This document shows, in pieces, positions 4,898 to 12,219 of a DNA stretch of 12,471 nucleotides. Under the pieces are notes generated by a model, which made no database searches, was not told the DNA's origin, and saw only the letters and a list, made by a program, of their open reading frames with translations. Position 1 is the stretch's first letter; each line of letters begins with the position of its first letter. Location of the stretch: contig JBEEJO010000020.1 in assembly GCA_041169145.1 (NCBI GenBank), positions 1 to 12,471 of the forward strand. The letters are read 5' to 3'. A program made the translations under genes and the position numbers. The DNA comes from DATJQA01 sp041169145. GTDB taxonomy: Bacteria > Patescibacteriota > Minisyncoccia > UBA6257 > 2-01-FULL-56-20.

Positions 4898-5245
4898 ATG
4901 GCCATCATTGTTGAAGAAGAACAATCGCGAGGCGTATCCAGCGGGGTGGTGAGTATCCTCGTATGGCTCCTCATCCTCGGCATTATCGCCGTGGCGGTGT
5001 ATTACGTGTTTTTTGCCGAACCGGAGCTTATTACCATATCATCGCCCGAAGGGTTTGCGGCGACCGAACTTACTGCGAATGCGGACATTGACCCGCAAAC
5101 CGTGCTTGGCGATCCGCAGTTCACGAATCTGCACGATTACGTCACGCCCATACCGCCCGGTTCTTTCGGCAGATCGAATCCATTCCTGGGGTTTGAGCCG
5201 ATCGTCGTTCCGAAAGCATCCACTCCAAGCCCGAAGACCCGCTAG
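4898..5245 (+). CDS. small single-helix membrane protein in the pilus operon (PilP-position, unknown)
   Basis: The 115-residue product has an acidic cytoplasmic start (MAIIVEEEQ), one strong membrane helix at about 18-40 (VVSILVWLLILGIIAVAVYYVFF) and about 75 extracytoplasmic residues with low-complexity Pro/Ser at the end. It carries GRSNPFLGFEP near residues 89-99, which recalls the R-(D/N)-PF motif of PilP and related secretion proteins. It has no lipobox, unlike PilP. The place after pilO is where pilP normally stands. I infer a partner of PilN/PilO in a cell without a secretin, but the resemblance is short and uncertain. The start at 4898 gives 5-bp spacing from pilO. Confidence 0.8.
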   Translation: MAIIVEEEQSRGVSSGVVSILVWLLILGIIAVAVYYVFFAEPELITISSPEGFAATELTANADIDPQTVLGDPQFTNLHDYVTPIPPGSFGRSNPFLGFEPIVVPKASTPSPKTR

Positions 5246-5299
5246 GCATTTTGAGCTTTGATGAGCGGTCGGAGCCGGAGCGATGCGGCTGTTGTGCCG

Positions 5300-5308
5300 T
5301 GGTACAAT
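5300..5308 (+). promoter_or_regulatory. extended -10 promoter in front of pilB
   Basis: TGG-TACAAT ends 23 bases before the pilB ATG at 5332. The predicted start near 5315 gives a ~17-nt leader that contains TAGGA (5318-5322), a weak Shine-Dalgarno. The same TGG-TACAAT nonamer precedes pilT and the first pseudopilin gene. Confidence 0.5.
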
Positions 5309-5331
5309 AAGAGGCGATAGGATTTGTATCT

Positions 5332-7062
5332 ATGACAAGCGACCAACTTCTCCAGGAACTCCGTTCGCGTAATCTGCTCGATGACGATGCGGTTACAAAA
5401 CTCAAGCGCGAGGTCATTGTTTCCGGGCGATCGGTGGAAGACGTCATCGACGAGCGCCGCATTCTGGCGAGCGAGCAGATCGCGCAGGTTAAGAGCCAGA
5501 TATTCAATATTCCGTACCAGGAAGTCGACATCGGAGCGTATAACGACGAACTGCTCAAGCTGATCCCCGAAGAGACCGTTCGAACATACGGCCTTGCGCT
5601 TCTCGCAAAACAGGATGGCTTGCTTGTCGCCGGCATGCTCCATCCGGATGATGTGAAAGCTCAAGAGGTGCTGAAGTTCATTGCTCGCCGAGAGCGCTTG
5701 AACCTCGGCGTCTACATCATCTCGCGCGGTGATTGGCAGAAGATCCTGAGGAAGTATTCCCCCTATAAGACAAGCATTGAGGCCGTCGTAAGCTCCATGA
5801 ATTTGAAGGCCGGAGCCGGCCGGAACCTCGTAAGTTTGGAAGCGGGGGCGACCGGAGCGGAAGAGGCGCCCATCATCAAGATCGTTGCCGACACGTTCAA
5901 GGAGGCCGTGCAATCCCGAGCGTCCGACATCCACATCGAGCCGCAATTGAACTACTTGCGCATCAGGTTCCGCGTTGACGGCGATCTTAAGGAGATGGCG
6001 TCGCTTCCCGCGGAGCTCATTCAGCCCGTCACGTCGCGCGTGAAGGTCATCGCGAACCTGAAGATAGATGAAAATCGCATTCCGCAGGACGGCAGGTTCC
6101 GTTCGAAGATACTTGATCGCGAGATAGACTTCCGCATCGCGACATTCCCTACGCCGCTGGGCGAGAAGGTCGCCATCCGTATCCTTGACCCATCAACGGG
6201 ATTGAAGGGGTTCGATCAGCTCGGCCTTGTTGGGGAAAACCTGGAAAAGGTGAAGCGAGGGCTGGAAAAACCCTATGGCATGATCCTCGTCACCGGACCG
6301 ACGGGTTCCGGGAAATCGACGACGCTCTATGCGCTGCTCCAAACCCTGAACGACGAATCAGTGAACATCGTGAGCTTGGAGGATCCGGTGGAATATTTCT
6401 TGTCCGGTACGAACCAATCGCAAGTGCGTCCGGAGATCGGCTATGATTTTGCATCCGGGCTTCGCCAGATCCTCCGGCAAGACCCCGACGTCATCATGGT
6501 CGGCGAGGTGCGCGACAATGAAACGGCGGCGCTTGCCGTGCAGGCGGCCCTGACCGGGCACATCGTCCTTTCTACGCTCCACACGAACAATGCCGCTGGC
6601 GTCATTCCGCGGCTTTTGGATATGAAAGTGGACCTTTTCCTTATGCCGGTATCGTTGAACGTCATCGTCGGCCAGCGGCTTGTCGGAGTTCTGTGCGCTT
6701 CCTGCAAGACCGCCGAAGAAGCTTCGGAACCTCTCCAGAAGGTTATTGAAAAAGATCTTGCCGGGCTATCCGGAACGGTTCTGGAGGGCCTTGCGCCGCC
6801 GTACAAGATATATCACGCGCCCGGCTGCAGCGAATGTCGCGGGAAAGGCATTACGGGCCGTATCGCGGTCTTTGAGGTTTTAGAAATGACCCCGGGACTT
6901 CAGCAGGTCATCAATGACGGTCCGACGTTGCAAAGAATAAACAAGGAAGCGCAGGCACAGCACATGATGAGGATGCGGCAGGACGGCGTGTTAAAAGCGC
7001 TTCGGGGGCAAGTGTCGCTGGAAGACGTGATACGCACGACGGAGGAGTCCGCCAGCGAGTGA
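5332..7062 (+). CDS. pilB: PilB, type IV pilus extension ATPase
   Basis: The 576-residue product has the full GspE/PilB plan. An N-terminal MshEN-like domain (about 1-145) precedes the motor: the ASDIHIEP motif at 197-204, Walker A GPTGSGKST at 322-330, the Asp-box region VSLEDPVEYF at 347-356, Walker B RQDPDVIMVGEVRD at 382-395 and the His box TGHIVLSTLHTN at 408-419. Two Cys pairs, CASC (455-458) and CSEC (499-502), form the zinc site typical of extension ATPases and absent from PilT. PilB is a cytoplasmic hexamer whose ATP hydrolysis drives pilin polymerisation through PilC. All catalytic residues are present. Confidence 0.97.
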   Translation: MTSDQLLQELRSRNLLDDDAVTKLKREVIVSGRSVEDVIDERRILASEQIAQVKSQIFNIPYQEVDIGAYNDELLKLIPEETVRTYGLALLAKQDGLLVAGMLHPDDVKAQEVLKFIARRERLNLGVYIISRGDWQKILRKYSPYKTSIEAVVSSMNLKAGAGRNLVSLEAGATGAEEAPIIKIVADTFKEAVQSRASDIHIEPQLNYLRIRFRVDGDLKEMASLPAELIQPVTSRVKVIANLKIDENRIPQDGRFRSKILDREIDFRIATFPTPLGEKVAIRILDPSTGLKGFDQLGLVGENLEKVKRGLEKPYGMILVTGPTGSGKSTTLYALLQTLNDESVNIVSLEDPVEYFLSGTNQSQVRPEIGYDFASGLRQILRQDPDVIMVGEVRDNETAALAVQAALTGHIVLSTLHTNNAAGVIPRLLDMKVDLFLMPVSLNVIVGQRLVGVLCASCKTAEEASEPLQKVIEKDLAGLSGTVLEGLAPPYKIYHAPGCSECRGKGITGRIAVFEVLEMTPGLQQVINDGPTLQRINKEAQAQHMMRMRQDGVLKALRGQVSLEDVIRTTEESASE

Positions 7063-7202
7063 AAGCGGTAGCGCATTGAGAGGAGGAATGTTTGATAACG
7101 GCCTTTTTGGGTTTTGCGGGGTCGGGTTCCCGCCATGGAATCCGACGGGTCGTCGGGGAAAGCGGTGGCCGGATGGCCGATCCGAATATTTGCCGGCGAG
7201 TA

Positions 7203-7211
7203 TGGTACAAT
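7203..7211 (+). promoter_or_regulatory. extended -10 promoter abutting the pilT start
   Basis: TGG-TACAAT ends nine bases before the ATG at 7221, predicting a leader of 2-3 nt. This supports 7221 as the pilT start. The upstream gap 7063-7202 also contains an AGGAGG at 7081-7086 (see pilT). Confidence 0.5.
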
Positions 7212-7220
7212 AGGTTTCGT

Positions 7221-8291
7221 ATGGATTACCTCCAAAAACTGAACGAGCTTTTAATGACCGCGGCGAAGCAGAGCGCCTCGGACCTGCATATTGCGGTCGG
7301 CCGCCGGCCAACGCTCCGCATCGACGGGGTACTTGTGCCCATCCAAAAGGAACCGCTTCTTACGCCGGAAGCCACGGAGGGCCTTGTAATGGCGCTCCTC
7401 ACCGATGATCAGAAAGAGAAGCTTGCGCGCGACAAGCAGGTTGACTTCGCGTACAGCTATGAGGACAAGGCCAGGTTCCGCGTGAATGTGTATCGCCAGC
7501 GCGGATATCTCGCGGCGGCGCTCCGGCTCATTCCGAATCGCGTGAAGACCGTTGACGAGCTCGGGCTTCCGCCCATCCTGCACGATTTCACGAAGCTTTC
7601 GCAGGGATTCGTGCTTGTCGTGGGGCCGGCGGGACATGGAAAATCAACGACCATCGCCGGGATGATCGACGAGATCAACCACACCCGCGCGGACCACATC
7701 ATCACTATTGAGGATCCTATCGAATATCTCTTTACGCAGGACCGCTCCATTATTTCTCAGCGCGAAGTTGGCGCGGATGTCGCCACGTTCCACGCCGGAC
7801 TGCGGACCGTGCTCCGGCAGGACCCGGACGTGCTGATGATCGGCGAGATGCGCGACTCGGTTTCTATCGCGACCGCGATGACCGCTTCGGAAACCGGCCA
7901 CCTGGTCTTTTCCACGCTTCACACGAACTCGGCGTCGCAGACCATCGACCGCATCATCGATTCGTTCCCCGCGGAACAACAGGGCCAGGTCACGTCCCAA
8001 CTTGCGGCGACGCTCATCGCGATCCTTTCCATCCGGCTTATGCCTCGGCTTGCCGGGGGCCGCATTCCGGCGATGGAGATCATGATCGTGAATCCCGCAA
8101 TCCGGAATCTCATCCGTGAGCGGAAGGTCTACCAGATCGATCTGGTCATCGAGACATCGCTCCAGGAGGGGATGATGACGCTGAATCGTTCGCTGGCCGG
8201 TCTCGTGAAGAACAAGGAAATATCGCTGGAGAATGCCGAGCTCTATTCGCTGAACCCGGCGGAATTGCAGATCCTGCTTGAGCGGATGTAG
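7221..8291 (+). CDS. pilT: PilT, type IV pilus retraction ATPase
   Basis: From the ATG at 7221 the product is 356 residues, normal for PilT, and begins MDYLQKLNELL with ASDLHIAVG at 19-27. Walker A is GPAGHGKSTT (135-144), with AGH where most relatives have TGS. The Asp box is TIEDPIEYLF (162-171), Walker B RQDPDVLMIGEMRD (199-212) and the His box TGHLVFSTLHTN (225-236). AIRNLIRE (293-300) is the PilT signature, and the Cys4 zinc site of PilB is absent. PilT depolymerises pili and powers twitching and DNA uptake. An alternative TTG start at 7092 lies 5 nt after a good AGGAGG and would add 43 residues, but those (FAGSGSRHGIRRVVGESGG...) look non-native. I prefer 7221. Confidence 0.95.
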   Translation: MDYLQKLNELLMTAAKQSASDLHIAVGRRPTLRIDGVLVPIQKEPLLTPEATEGLVMALLTDDQKEKLARDKQVDFAYSYEDKARFRVNVYRQRGYLAAALRLIPNRVKTVDELGLPPILHDFTKLSQGFVLVVGPAGHGKSTTIAGMIDEINHTRADHIITIEDPIEYLFTQDRSIISQREVGADVATFHAGLRTVLRQDPDVLMIGEMRDSVSIATAMTASETGHLVFSTLHTNSASQTIDRIIDSFPAEQQGQVTSQLAATLIAILSIRLMPRLAGGRIPAMEIMIVNPAIRNLIRERKVYQIDLVIETSLQEGMMTLNRSLAGLVKNKEISLENAELYSLNPAELQILLERM

Positions 8292-8402
8292 AGCGATATT
8301 GTCCAATTGCGAACGCGCATGAACATCGAATCAATGACGGTACACATGACCCAGTAGATCGTTCGTTCTTGTGTTCTCCAGTCTGTACATCCGAGATCGC
8401 TT

Positions 8403-9623
8403 ATGAAGTATCGCTATCAGGCAAAAACAAAAGAAGGAGAAGATCAGGTCGGTTTTGTGGAGGCCGGCACGCAGGACGCGGCGGTCAGTATCCTCACGGG
8501 CCACGAGTTGTTCGTTCTGAAGATCGAGTCGGCGGATAAGTCGCACTGGTACGACCGGCTGGGAAGCTACTTCGGCGGCGTGAAACGCGAGGACATGGTC
8601 ATTTTCTCTCGCCAGCTTTCCACGCTCCTTGACGCCCGGCTTTCGCTTAACAAGGCGCTCAAGACACTTGAAGCGCAAACCGAGAATACGGCGCTCCGCG
8701 AAGCGGTTTTTGAGATATCGCAGGATATCGATGCCGGCCTTTCATTTTCACAGGCGCTGGAGCGGCAGGGCGACATATTCTCCGGATTCTTCATCAGTAT
8801 GGTGCGTTCAGCCGAAGTAACGGGCAATTTGGACAAAGTGGCCGGCTTTCTTGCCGATTACATCGAACGCGAAGCGGTCATCGCCACGAAAGCCCGTTCG
8901 GCGCTCATCTATCCGGCCGTGGTCATCGCGCTGTTCGGGATCGTCGGCGCACTGCTTGTGACCGTGGTCTTTCCTCAGTTGGAGCCCGTATTTCGCGAGT
9001 CCGGCGTGAAAGTTCCCGCGCTTACGCAAGTATTGCTTTCGAGCGGCACGTTCTTCCGTGACTGGTGGCCCGTCATTCTCATTGCGCTCGCGGTGCTGAG
9101 CGGTATTTTTCTGGACTACGCCCGCACCTCGGAAGGACAGGCGCTTGTTGATGAAGCGAAGATCCGCCTCCCGATCGTCAGGAAGATTTATCTTCCGCTC
9201 ACCATTACGCGGTTCTCCAACGCGTCCAATATGCTCATTCGGGGTGGCGTTCCCGTTGCCCAGGCGATGGAGATCGTCGGCGATACCGTAGACAACACGC
9301 TCTATCGCGATATTTTGCATGATATATCCCAGGATATCCGCGAAGGCCTTCCGCTGTCTTCCGCGATCGCCAAGCATCCGGACCATTTCCCGGCGCTGGT
9401 GTCGCAGATGATCGCGGTGGGAGAAACGACGGGCCAATTGGACCAGATCATGTCCCGCATATCCACGTTCTATAACCGGGAAGCCGACACGGTCATCAAC
9501 AACCTGGTCGATCTTATCCAGCCAGCGGTCATGGTCGTTATCGGTATCATGATCGCCTTCCTTTTCGCGGCGGTCCTTGTTCCGCTCTATAAACTGACCG
9601 GCGCTATGGGAAACGGTGGATAA
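8403..9623 (+). CDS. pilC: PilC, type IV pilus inner-membrane platform protein
   Basis: The 406-residue product is full length and has two GspF/T2SF repeats, at about 62-190 and 265-392. The first repeat includes FSRQLSTLLDARLSLNKAL and the second TRFSNASNMLIRGGVPVAQA; each ends in an AxxxGETTG/AEVTGNLD-type segment and a hydrophobic helix. Membrane helices are at about 166-190, 219-238 and 371-397. PilC sits in the cytoplasmic membrane, binds PilB/PilT, and couples motor rotation to insertion or removal of pilins. The gap after pilT (8292-8402) contains no gene and no clear -10 box. Confidence 0.95.
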   Translation: MKYRYQAKTKEGEDQVGFVEAGTQDAAVSILTGHELFVLKIESADKSHWYDRLGSYFGGVKREDMVIFSRQLSTLLDARLSLNKALKTLEAQTENTALREAVFEISQDIDAGLSFSQALERQGDIFSGFFISMVRSAEVTGNLDKVAGFLADYIEREAVIATKARSALIYPAVVIALFGIVGALLVTVVFPQLEPVFRESGVKVPALTQVLLSSGTFFRDWWPVILIALAVLSGIFLDYARTSEGQALVDEAKIRLPIVRKIYLPLTITRFSNASNMLIRGGVPVAQAMEIVGDTVDNTLYRDILHDISQDIREGLPLSSAIAKHPDHFPALVSQMIAVGETTGQLDQIMSRISTFYNREADTVINNLVDLIQPAVMVVIGIMIAFLFAAVLVPLYKLTGAMGNGG

Positions 9624-9647
9624 CTCGTCACGCTCCGGGACCCGATA

Positions 9648-9656
9648 TGCTATAAT
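9648..9656 (+). promoter_or_regulatory. consensus extended -10 promoter of the pilin gene
   Basis: TGC-TATAAT is the best -10 match in the pilus cluster, as expected for a highly expressed pilin. The start site would be near 9663, giving a leader of about 50 nt, unlike the nearly leaderless promoters elsewhere in the window. Confidence 0.6.
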
Positions 9657-9682
9657 GAACCCATCAATCAAAAGGTCGGAAC

Positions 9683-9699
9683 GCCACGCATCGCGTGGC
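9683..9699 (+). promoter_or_regulatory. hairpin in the pilin mRNA leader
   Basis: GCCACGC and GCGTGGC form a perfect 7-bp GC-rich stem with a 3-nt loop (ATC), between the pilin promoter and its start codon. A weak Shine-Dalgarno-like AAAAGG lies just upstream (about 9670-9675); folding would bring it closer to the ATG. A role in mRNA stability or translation is inferred. Confidence 0.45.
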
Positions 9700-9713
9700 A
9701 GAAAAACGTGTAC

Positions 9714-10169
9714 ATGAATATCTCTATGCATCGTAAAGGCTTTACTCTGATTGAGATGCTTATCGTGATCGCAATCATCGGTATTTTGGCGTCCATCGTA
9801 CTGGTTGGTATCGGACCGGTCCAGCGGACGGCACGCGACGCGAGACGGGCGTCCGACCTCCGCCAGACGCAGAACGCGCTCGAGCTCTACTTCTCAAAGA
9901 ATGGGACGTATCCGGCTGCGGGCACCTGGGCGGCGCTTACAACGGCGCTCACGACCGGAGCTACGGCTGTCGTTCGGCAGGTTCCGCAAGATCCCCGAGC
10001 GGGTTCCGGCGCAACGTATCTGTATGGTCCGGATGCGACGGGGAACGGATATGTTCTTGGAGCAACTTTTGAGGACACCAACAACCCCCTCTTGTCCGAT
10101 CCGGCAGAGCCGGAAGGAACGATCAATGGCGTGGATTGTGTGGACCCGAATTATTGCATCCTCTTCTAG
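9714..10169 (+). CDS. type IV pilin, probable major subunit
   Basis: From the ATG at 9714 the product is 151 residues (GTG at 9708 or ATG at 9726 are also possible). A short leader MNISMHRKG ends in the prepilin peptidase site G|FTLIE, with Glu at +5, and is followed by the hydrophobic N-terminal helix MLIVIAIIGILASIVLVGI. The helix continues through ARDARRASDLRQTQNALELY to the usual FSKNGTYP segment, as in GspG/PilA-type pilins. Two cysteines near the C-terminus (DCVDPNYC) could form a D-region disulphide. Its own strong promoter and the position after pilC suggest it is the major fibre subunit; other pilins may be encoded elsewhere. pilD follows by 6 bp. Confidence 0.9.
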   Translation: MNISMHRKGFTLIEMLIVIAIIGILASIVLVGIGPVQRTARDARRASDLRQTQNALELYFSKNGTYPAAGTWAALTTALTTGATAVVRQVPQDPRAGSGATYLYGPDATGNGYVLGATFEDTNNPLLSDPAEPEGTINGVDCVDPNYCILF

Positions 10170-10175
10170 TCGCGG

Positions 10176-10979
10176 ATGAATTTCGTTCTTTTCGCCTTCG
10201 GCGCAGCGGTGGGCAGCTTTATGAACGTGCTCGCACTGCGTTACGATCCCGATCGTTTTCTTTTTGAACGGCGGGTCCTGGGCGGAAGGTCGAGATGTCC
10301 GAAGTGCGGAAAGACGCTCCGATGGTTCGAGCTCGTTCCGATCCTCAGTTTCATTCTCCAGGGCGGCCGGTGCCGCACCTGCAAGAAGCCGATCAGCCCG
10401 CAGTACCTCGTTGGAGAGGTCGTCTGCGGGCTGATCTTTGTTTTGGTCGCCGCGCGACCCGCCGGCGGCGCGTTCTTTCCGTGGTACGACGCGGAGGTCA
10501 TTCCTACATTATTTTTTATCGCGGTGTTCGCCGTTCTTTTTCTTATCACGTCCATTGATCTGCGTACCATGATCATCCCCGACGAGTTGAATATCGCGCT
10601 CGGCGTTCTCGGATTCTTCATCGGCGGGATGTCCGGACAGCTTATCGCGCATATCGGGGCGGGGATTGCCGCCGCCGCGGCGTTCTTGCTTCTCGTGCTC
10701 GGGACGCGCGGAAAGGGCATGGGCGTCGGGGATGTGAAGCTTGTTGCCGCGCTCGGTTTGATCTTCGGCTGGCCGGCGACCCTTATCGTTCTTGCGGGCG
10801 GGTTCATTATCGGTGCGTTCTACGGCATCCTGGCGTTGCTCGCACGGACGAAGACGCTTGCGTCGGCCGTTCCGTTCGCGCCGTTCTTGGCCGTATCGTC
10901 TTTCGCGGTTTTTCTCTGGGGCGATATCTTGGAGCAAGCAATATTCTTCACCATGGCGCGCGTGTTGCAGGGATTCTGA
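10176..10979 (+). CDS. pilD: PilD, prepilin peptidase / N-methyltransferase
   Basis: The 267-residue polytopic product has the family layout. GSFMNVLALR (13-22) starts the N-terminal domain, with the zinc-type Cys pairs C41/C44 and C66/C69. The two catalytic aspartates of the TFPP aspartyl protease are visible at IDLRTMIIPDEL (D128) and in GVGDVKL (D186, the GxGD motif). The presence of the Cys pairs and the N-terminal methyltransferase domain indicates the bifunctional form, which cleaves the leader and methylates the new N-terminal residue. It acts in the cytoplasmic membrane on the pilin just upstream and on the pseudopilins downstream. Spacing to both neighbours is short. Confidence 0.96.
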   Translation: MNFVLFAFGAAVGSFMNVLALRYDPDRFLFERRVLGGRSRCPKCGKTLRWFELVPILSFILQGGRCRTCKKPISPQYLVGEVVCGLIFVLVAARPAGGAFFPWYDAEVIPTLFFIAVFAVLFLITSIDLRTMIIPDELNIALGVLGFFIGGMSGQLIAHIGAGIAAAAAFLLLVLGTRGKGMGVGDVKLVAALGLIFGWPATLIVLAGGFIIGAFYGILALLARTKTLASAVPFAPFLAVSSFAVFLWGDILEQAIFFTMARVLQGF

Positions 10980-11030
10980 GCTATTCGGCGGATACGGTCC
11001 GCATTTTGTCTCGCAGTTGCGGTGTCGGAG

Positions 11031-11039
11031 TGGTACAAT
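11031..11039 (+). promoter_or_regulatory. extended -10 promoter abutting the first pseudopilin gene
   Basis: TGG-TACAAT ends eight bases before the ATG at 11048. The predicted leader is 1-2 nt, the tightest case in the window. It starts a new transcript for the minor pilins. Confidence 0.52.
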
Positions 11040-11047
11040 ACGCATAT

Positions 11048-11572
11048 ATGCACCCCGAACGGCGAAGGGGATTTTCCCTTGTGGAACTTATCGTTGTGGT
11101 TGCCGTCACGGCAATCCTCGCGGGGGTCTTGGTTTCGTTCAATAGCCAGAGTCGTTCGCAAATGGCCCTTTCCGTGGAACGGGCGAAGATATCCCAGGTC
11201 ATCGGCCGGGCTCGTTCGCTTTCTATCTCTACATATGTGCAGAACCCGACCGAATGCGGTTTCGGGGTTATGTTCGACTTCGGCCCGTCACGCACGTATA
11301 ACCTTATCCAGTTCAACAATACGATCTGTTCCGACCTCGCCGGAGGGACCATAACGGTGCGCGAATCCTTCAGGCTTGATCCGGCAGTGGAATTCGGTAC
11401 CGGGGCGAATCGGATCGGAATGTTGGTATTCGTTCCCCCCGACCCGACGTTGCTTATGCAGGATTCTGCCGGAACTCCGGTTTCGGGTATCGGGAAAGTG
11501 TATCTTGCCGAACGCGGCGGGGCGAATCCCGGCGCGCTTGATGTTGGCTTTGCCGGTCAAGTGAGTTTTTGA
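11048..11572 (+). CDS. minor pilin / GspH-like pseudopilin
   Basis: From the ATG at 11048 the product is 174 residues. The leader MHPERRRG is followed by FSLVELIVVVAVTAILAGVL, a class III prepilin N-terminus with Glu at +5 after the Gly cleavage site. The rest is a beta-rich globular domain with two cysteines (TECG and TICSD, about residues 64 and 97). An in-frame start at 11006 is possible, but it would precede the promoter box and give an atypical leader. Size and order (followed by PilV- and PilW-like genes) suggest the GspH/FimT-type minor pilin, part of the tip complex that primes assembly. It would be processed by the PilD encoded just upstream. Confidence 0.87.
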   Translation: MHPERRRGFSLVELIVVVAVTAILAGVLVSFNSQSRSQMALSVERAKISQVIGRARSLSISTYVQNPTECGFGVMFDFGPSRTYNLIQFNNTICSDLAGGTITVRESFRLDPAVEFGTGANRIGMLVFVPPDPTLLMQDSAGTPVSGIGKVYLAERGGANPGALDVGFAGQVSF

Positions 11573-11589
11573 AACATGAGATCCAAATC

Positions 11590-12219
11590 ATGATGCATTA
11601 CGACGTACGAGAGATACAACACGACAGTGTTCCTGCGCGGATAGGAACACGGCGCGCAGCGCACTTCCCCCGCACCTTGCGAAACCTGCTCCGCGACCGT
11701 AAGGGCCAGTCTCTCGTAGAACTGATGGTCGCGATGTCCGTGCTTACGACGGGATTCCTCGGCACGCTTGCGCTTCTGTCGCGTTCGCTCGCGCTGAATC
11801 GAACCGTGACGGATCGGAACGTCGCGATCTATCTTGCCGCCGAGTCCGTTGAAGTCGTGAAAAATCTTGTTGACGCGAACATTTATGGGGGTTTCGCGTG
11901 GAATTGCGGCGCCGATTCCGATACCTATGTGGTGAGCTATAATAGCGTTCCGTCCGGCGCAGGTTGTCCGGGAACTGCGCTGGCTGTCGCGGATGCAAAC
12001 AACCGGAAAGTCTATTTTGATCCGGGCACGAATCTTTATGTGAATGGGGGCGCGGGGAGTGCCATGCTTACGCCATACGAGCGCGTTGTGACCATCCAGC
12101 GTTCGGGGACGGCGCCTAATGAAGATCGGCTTACGGTGACCGCAACAGTGACATGGATTGACGTTGCCGGAAACGAACAGGTCGCGATCCAGGATCAATT
12201 TTTGAATTGGAGGCCATGA
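11590..12219 (+). CDS. minor pilin, PilV/GspI-like
   Basis: The prepilin motif RDRKG|QSLVELMVAMSVLTTGF has Gly at -1 and Glu at +5, with Gln in place of the usual Phe at +1. A globular domain of about 170 residues with two cysteines follows (WNCG, AGCPG). The start is uncertain. ATG 11590 or 11593, or TTG 11569 (TTGA overlap with the previous stop), gives a long leader of about 40 residues. TTG 11677 would give MRNLLRDRKG, a normal leader. A hairpin at 11627-11650 precedes that TTG. The stop overlaps the next ATG (ATGA). I place it as the second minor pilin of the tip complex. Confidence 0.82.
   Translation: MMHYDVREIQHDSVPARIGTRRAAHFPRTLRNLLRDRKGQSLVELMVAMSVLTTGFLGTLALLSRSLALNRTVTDRNVAIYLAAESVEVVKNLVDANIYGGFAWNCGADSDTYVVSYNSVPSGAGCPGTALAVADANNRKVYFDPGTNLYVNGGAGSAMLTPYERVVTIQRSGTAPNEDRLTVTATVTWIDVAGNEQVAIQDQFLNWRP
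11627..11650 (+). repeat. perfect 8-bp inverted repeat in the PilV-like gene's start region
   Basis: GTGTTCCT (11627-11634) and AGGAACAC (11643-11650) can form a hairpin with an 8-nt loop. It ends 26 nt before the alternative TTG start at 11677. It may be a leader element controlling translation, or coincidence within coding sequence. Confidence 0.5.

Noticed and set aside
7088..7213. 41-codon ORF with an AGGAGG upstream as a real gene
   Set aside because: The AGGAGG is only one base from its ATG, the peptide is Gly/Arg/Pro/Trp-rich without features, and it ends inside the pilT promoter box; kept only as part of the start-signal finding.
8381..8403. Extended -10-like TGTACATC just before pilC
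   Set aside because: The TG is directly adjacent to TACATC with no spacer base and the hexamer is weak, so it does not match the pattern seen at the other genes.
8808..9731. Minus-strand open frame of 307 codons
   Set aside because: It is the shadow of pilC; rich in Arg, His and Asp with no recognisable motif.
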